A stretch of DNA of 64,000 nucleotides from Combretum micranthum (Eukaryota; Streptophyta; Magnoliopsida; Myrtales; Combretaceae). Within the stretch, counting starts at the first letter, position 1. Every line of letters starts with the position of its first letter. Shown piece after piece: positions 60,701 to 64,000 of the stretch. The DNA is taken from NCBI GenBank assembly GCA_024138025.1, contig JAMXBD010001381.1:310001-374000 (forward strand). Direction: 5' to 3'. Below the pieces are notes generated by a model. That model was not told the origin of the DNA and made no database searches. It saw nothing but the letters and a program-made list of their open reading frames with translations. The position numbers and the translations under genes are program-made.

Positions 60701-61466
60701 ATTGAACCATTGTGCTTGATGAAATTTAGACCTGGGATTTGAGTTTGAACTAGGGATGCGCAGGTCATAACTTCTTCTCTCGTGAGTTAGCTCGGACACA
60801 TCGTAATTCCACAAAAGTTGAAACAAAATGGCTCCTCTTTCTCTCTTTCGTGTTCGATCGGTCAAGTTGGGTCCGTGGGTTTGGGTTTGCAATGCGAACT
60901 GCAGAGACGGGGTGAAGGTGCCGATGATTGCGACGGTTCATGGGATGATGGGATTTGAAGTGGTGGTCGGGTTTTAGATCAAAGGCTAGGTTTGACGGCT
61001 GAGATGATGGTGGTTGATGATCTTAGGAGTAGATATGAGATGGTAGGGGAGTTTTGGGTTCGGTTGTGTTTAGTAATAGGGATAAATTGGGCGTTTTGGT
61101 TTGAAGATGGCGAAGGAGGTGGTGGCAGGTTGAGACTTGACTAGTGGTTGTCGACGGTTGAGGTGGAGAGTCGTAGGTTTGTATCTAACGGTGGTTTTTG
61201 CTAGTTCACGATGGGGTAGTGAATGTGAGAGACGATGGAAGAGAGAGATCGAATTCAAGAGGAGTGTTTGTGTTCTGATTCCGATTACATTTTTTGGGGA
61301 GTGTTTTTTGAAGTTCCGATCTTGTTCTACTATGGGAGGAGTTCGTCGTATTTTAAAGAGGAGATGGGAAGGTGGAGGGGTTAAGCATGCATGACCATTA
61401 ATGGCCGTTACGAATTTGAAAGGATCGGAAGTTACGGAACATGGAAGGTCAGGGGTTACCATTTTT

Positions 61467-61783
61467 GAGTTAACCTTCTTTTAAACACATTAAAAGCTGG
61501 ATTTATATCTTAAAATCGATTTTTGATATTCCCTAAAGGAAAAAAGGAGCTCGAAACGACCTAAAAAATGGCGGATCGAGGGAGAGGTAGGAGATGAAGC
61601 GCGTAACTCCATATGCCTGGGGCCTTTGAGTTAACCTTCTTTTAAACACATTAAAAGCTGGATTTATATCTTAAAATAGACTTTTGATCTTCCCTAAAGG
61701 AAAAAAGGAGCTTGAAACGAGCTAAAAAATGGCAGTTCGAGGCGGAGGTAGGAGATGAAGCGCGTAACTCCATGTGCCTGGTG
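61467..61783. repeat. Tandem duplication, 161-bp period
   Basis: 61467-61627 and 61628-61783 share GAGTTAACCTTCTTTTAAAC, TTCCCTAAAGGAAAAAAGGAGC and GATGAAGCGCGTAACTCCAT with about a dozen differences. The right copy runs into the SINE-like element. Confidence 0.92.
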
Positions 61784-62146
61784 TACGGGACGGGAGTTTC
61801 ACTCCTCAAAGAGTTCCCGTGCAGCGCTCGACCATCCATCAAAGCATCGTTTGTTGTTAATCTGGATGGTAAGCCAGCCTAATCTTCCTTGACTTCCCAG
61901 GTTATTTTCGAGTCCCACATTCTCATAAGGAGCATCATCTCGGCTTTGCCAATAACAAACGTTCTGCTGATGCCACCCATAACTCAACGTGCCCCAGCTA
62001 AGCACCCCCATAAAGTCCTTAACTCTCGGACCGTGACACCTGGGGCCCCATGCAAAATATTTTTCCCTTACACACTCAGGAAGGAACGAACTCTGGTCTT
62101 CTCCTTATCCTTTAACACCTAAACCAACTGAGCCACTTGGCTTTTA
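61760..62146 (-). mobile_element. SINE-like element with tRNA-derived head
   Basis: Minus strand starts GCCAAGTGGCTCAGTTGG: the A box TGGCTCAGTTGGTTTAG fits well. GAGTTCGTTCC is a B-box-like word about 30 bases further on. The body (about 320 bp) is moderately GC-rich and non-coding; the frame at 61799-62011 runs through it by chance. No poly-A tail or target duplication was found. It could also be an internal feature of the family-D LTR. Confidence 0.5.
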
Positions 62147-62575
62147 GTTAAATCGGTCCACATAAAATGGTTTTAAAAGATCCAAACCATACCTAATATG
62201 ATTTCTAATAAAAATGAGCCAAAATAAAATGAGCTCCAAGGTATAAATTAATTTCTAAATGCAGCCTAAGGTATTATAAAACTAATATGAAAAATTTTTC
62301 AATATTTTTCTTTTTCAAAAATTTTTTGTTTGTTTTTATTCTAGAAAACATATTTACTAAAAATATGGGGATTTCTAACTTTTTTTATTTTCAATTTTTT
62401 ATTTTTTTTGTTAATTTTTTTTAACTTTGTAATTTTTTTTGTTAATTTATAACTGAGCTAATATTTCTTTTTATTTTTTTTGATAATTTCCAATTTTTAT
62501 TGTATTTTCTACTTTTGTTTTAAATTTTTTCATTTTTTTATATTTTTAAGAATTGGCAAAAATGAGGTGTCGACA

Positions 62576-64000
62576 ATATGTTTTTGGGTTGAGTCTAGCT
62601 CCCATTTTATGGTTGACCTTCTTATACTATTTTAACTTTAAATTCTTGTTTCTTTTTTCTTAAAATACCTATTCACATGTTTTGCATGATAAATTATCGA
62701 TGATTAACGATATGACAAATGTTGTTTTATTGACTTATCATAGAACCTAATTACAATTTCATGATTAAAGCTTGACTAGAAACCCATATAGCTTACAAAA
62801 GTCCTGCAAATGTTGCTTTGAGGTGATATATGTCGCGAAACAACCATACCCTTAAGCACTTGGGGGTGGTGTCGTTTCAACTTCTTAAGTTGATCACTAA
62901 ACACTGACCCAGTGACAAAGCTAAATCTTATCTTGATAACAGCTTAGTTGATTGCCTTAGCATGTTTTATTACCCTTTATGCTTCTTTACTCATTTGCAT
63001 TTGTTTTTTAATCCATTTGCCATTAATGATTGGTTGACACTATTCTACCCTTAATTATTGATTCTCACTAGGACCAACAATTGCTATTAAAGTATATGCT
63101 TGTTTTTAGAACAAAAGTGCAAACTTATGAATAAAAGTCAAATGGTGAATAATTGAATCCTAAATAAGGATTTGAGTTTTAATGGTACTATTTTTCTAAC
63201 TAAAAATACATGATTGAAGTGAGCTTGCTGTTGTTTAAGGATGGTTTATGGATCCTAAAATTCCCATAAATAGAATGAGAAGCAGGCCCCTATAAATGGT
63301 TAAGACATCGCAACACAACAATGCTCCTTCCCATACAAAGTTCGAAACCTAAAATACAGTCACTGAGTAAATAGTATCTTCTTTGTGTCGATTAACCTAT
63401 GTCACACAAATACTGTTGAAGTGGGTTCAACCTCCGATGTAATCACCCAAATTTATATAACTCAAATATGATAATCATTAAGTCGATAATGTAAGATTTT
63501 TGAAAAAGTTTCAAGAAAAGTCACATAAATCAGTTTTAATTTTTTTTCGATCTAAGAATATCAAAAGACGAACAATTTATTTATCATTTAAAATTTTGAA
63601 CTGTTATAAACAAAAATTCCAAGGTAAAATTTTTCCATAACTTCTTAATAATACCCCCACAAAAAATAAAAAGGATAAAATTCAATATATATATATATAT
63701 ATACAAATGAAAAAAATTAGATTTTAACTAGATGATAGTAATAATAAAAATTATACAATATAACATTCCATATAGTTAAACAAATAGATGATGAATAAAT
63801 AAATAATTATAAAGAAATAATGTTAAATCCAATGATTCAAATCTCAATATGTTTCGTAAAAATAAAAATGATAAGAAATACCAAATCAATACAGTAAGAT
63901 AATAAAATAATATAATCATATGATACATGCAATAAACAAACATGAAACATAGGAACAATTGTAAATAATACCAACTCTCCAACCGTCTTACAACAATGAA
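62576..64000. other. AT-rich stretch, no gene seen
   Basis: No protein-like frame. Holds a TA microsatellite at about 63684-63703. Confidence 0.5.

Larger units (their letters stand above)
60700..62575 (-). mobile_element. Family-D-related LTR (second copy), left end unclear
   Basis: Minus strand begins TGTCGACACCTCATTTTTGC at 62575, close to the start of the family-D LTR at 35160. The GC-richer GGTGG stretch (60900-61450) parallels 33680-34150 of the other copy. The left end and target duplication are not found. The frame at 61070-61462 is LTR sequence. Confidence 0.55.

Noticed and set aside
61070..61462. 130-aa minus-strand frame
   Set aside because: Within the second family-D LTR; composition effect, no domain.
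61799..62011. 70-aa frame starting MGVLSWGTLSYGW
   Set aside because: Runs through the SINE-like element, whose conserved features are pol III boxes rather than codons.

Overview
This is a stretch of a flowering-plant nuclear genome, probably a eudicot; the species cannot be fixed from the sequence. It is AT-rich and intron-bearing. It holds one recognisable host gene and is otherwise built from transposable elements, many nested in one another, plus low-complexity DNA. There are no bacterial, organellar, rRNA or convincing tRNA genes.

Layout. 1-1000 is a diverged copy of a repeat here called R. 2260-3440 is a decayed partial copy of an MSI4/FVE-type WD40 gene (minus strand). 4334-10934 is a fuller MSI4/FVE-like gene with 15 identifiable exons on the minus strand, but two small indels break its frame in the middle of the propeller. 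11290-12420 is a second R copy, 12497-13320 a Helitron-like element, and 13690-14440 a hAT-type element with an 8-bp target duplication. A third R copy starts at 14590 and is split at 15816/29111 by a 13-kb nest. The nest is a TRIM-like miniature LTR element (15817-16412), then a minus-strand Ty1-copia element (16453-29110), which carries an Athila-type Gypsy element (17715-24590) inserted in its RNase H codons. R resumes to about 30200, followed by a PIF/Harbinger-like MITE (31023-31410) and a third MSI4 exon-1 fragment (31905-31995).

32033-38615 is a solo-LTR-like unit (family A, 5-bp TSD) that holds another solo LTR (family D, 32243-35160). Family A recurs at 43394-53345 (interrupted by a minus-strand chromodomain Gypsy element, 47388-52995) and at 54473-57119. 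The right end holds a hAT-like terminus, a Copia-type solo LTR (57487-58899), a stretch with possible captured exons, and a second family-D LTR that carries a SINE-like insertion (to 62575).

How it fits together. MSI4/FVE proteins are RBBP4-like histone-binding WD40 proteins of chromatin-silencing complexes. Here at least three copies or fragments accompany copies of R, which suggests an old tandem segmental duplication later inflated by retrotransposons. Every element with coding sequence is visibly broken by stops, frameshifts or deletions. I see no previously undescribed functional system. The most notable items are the decayed MSI4 series, the nested insertion with matching outer 5-bp flanks, the gag-protease-only Athila element and the gag-integrase deletion joint in the Copia element.
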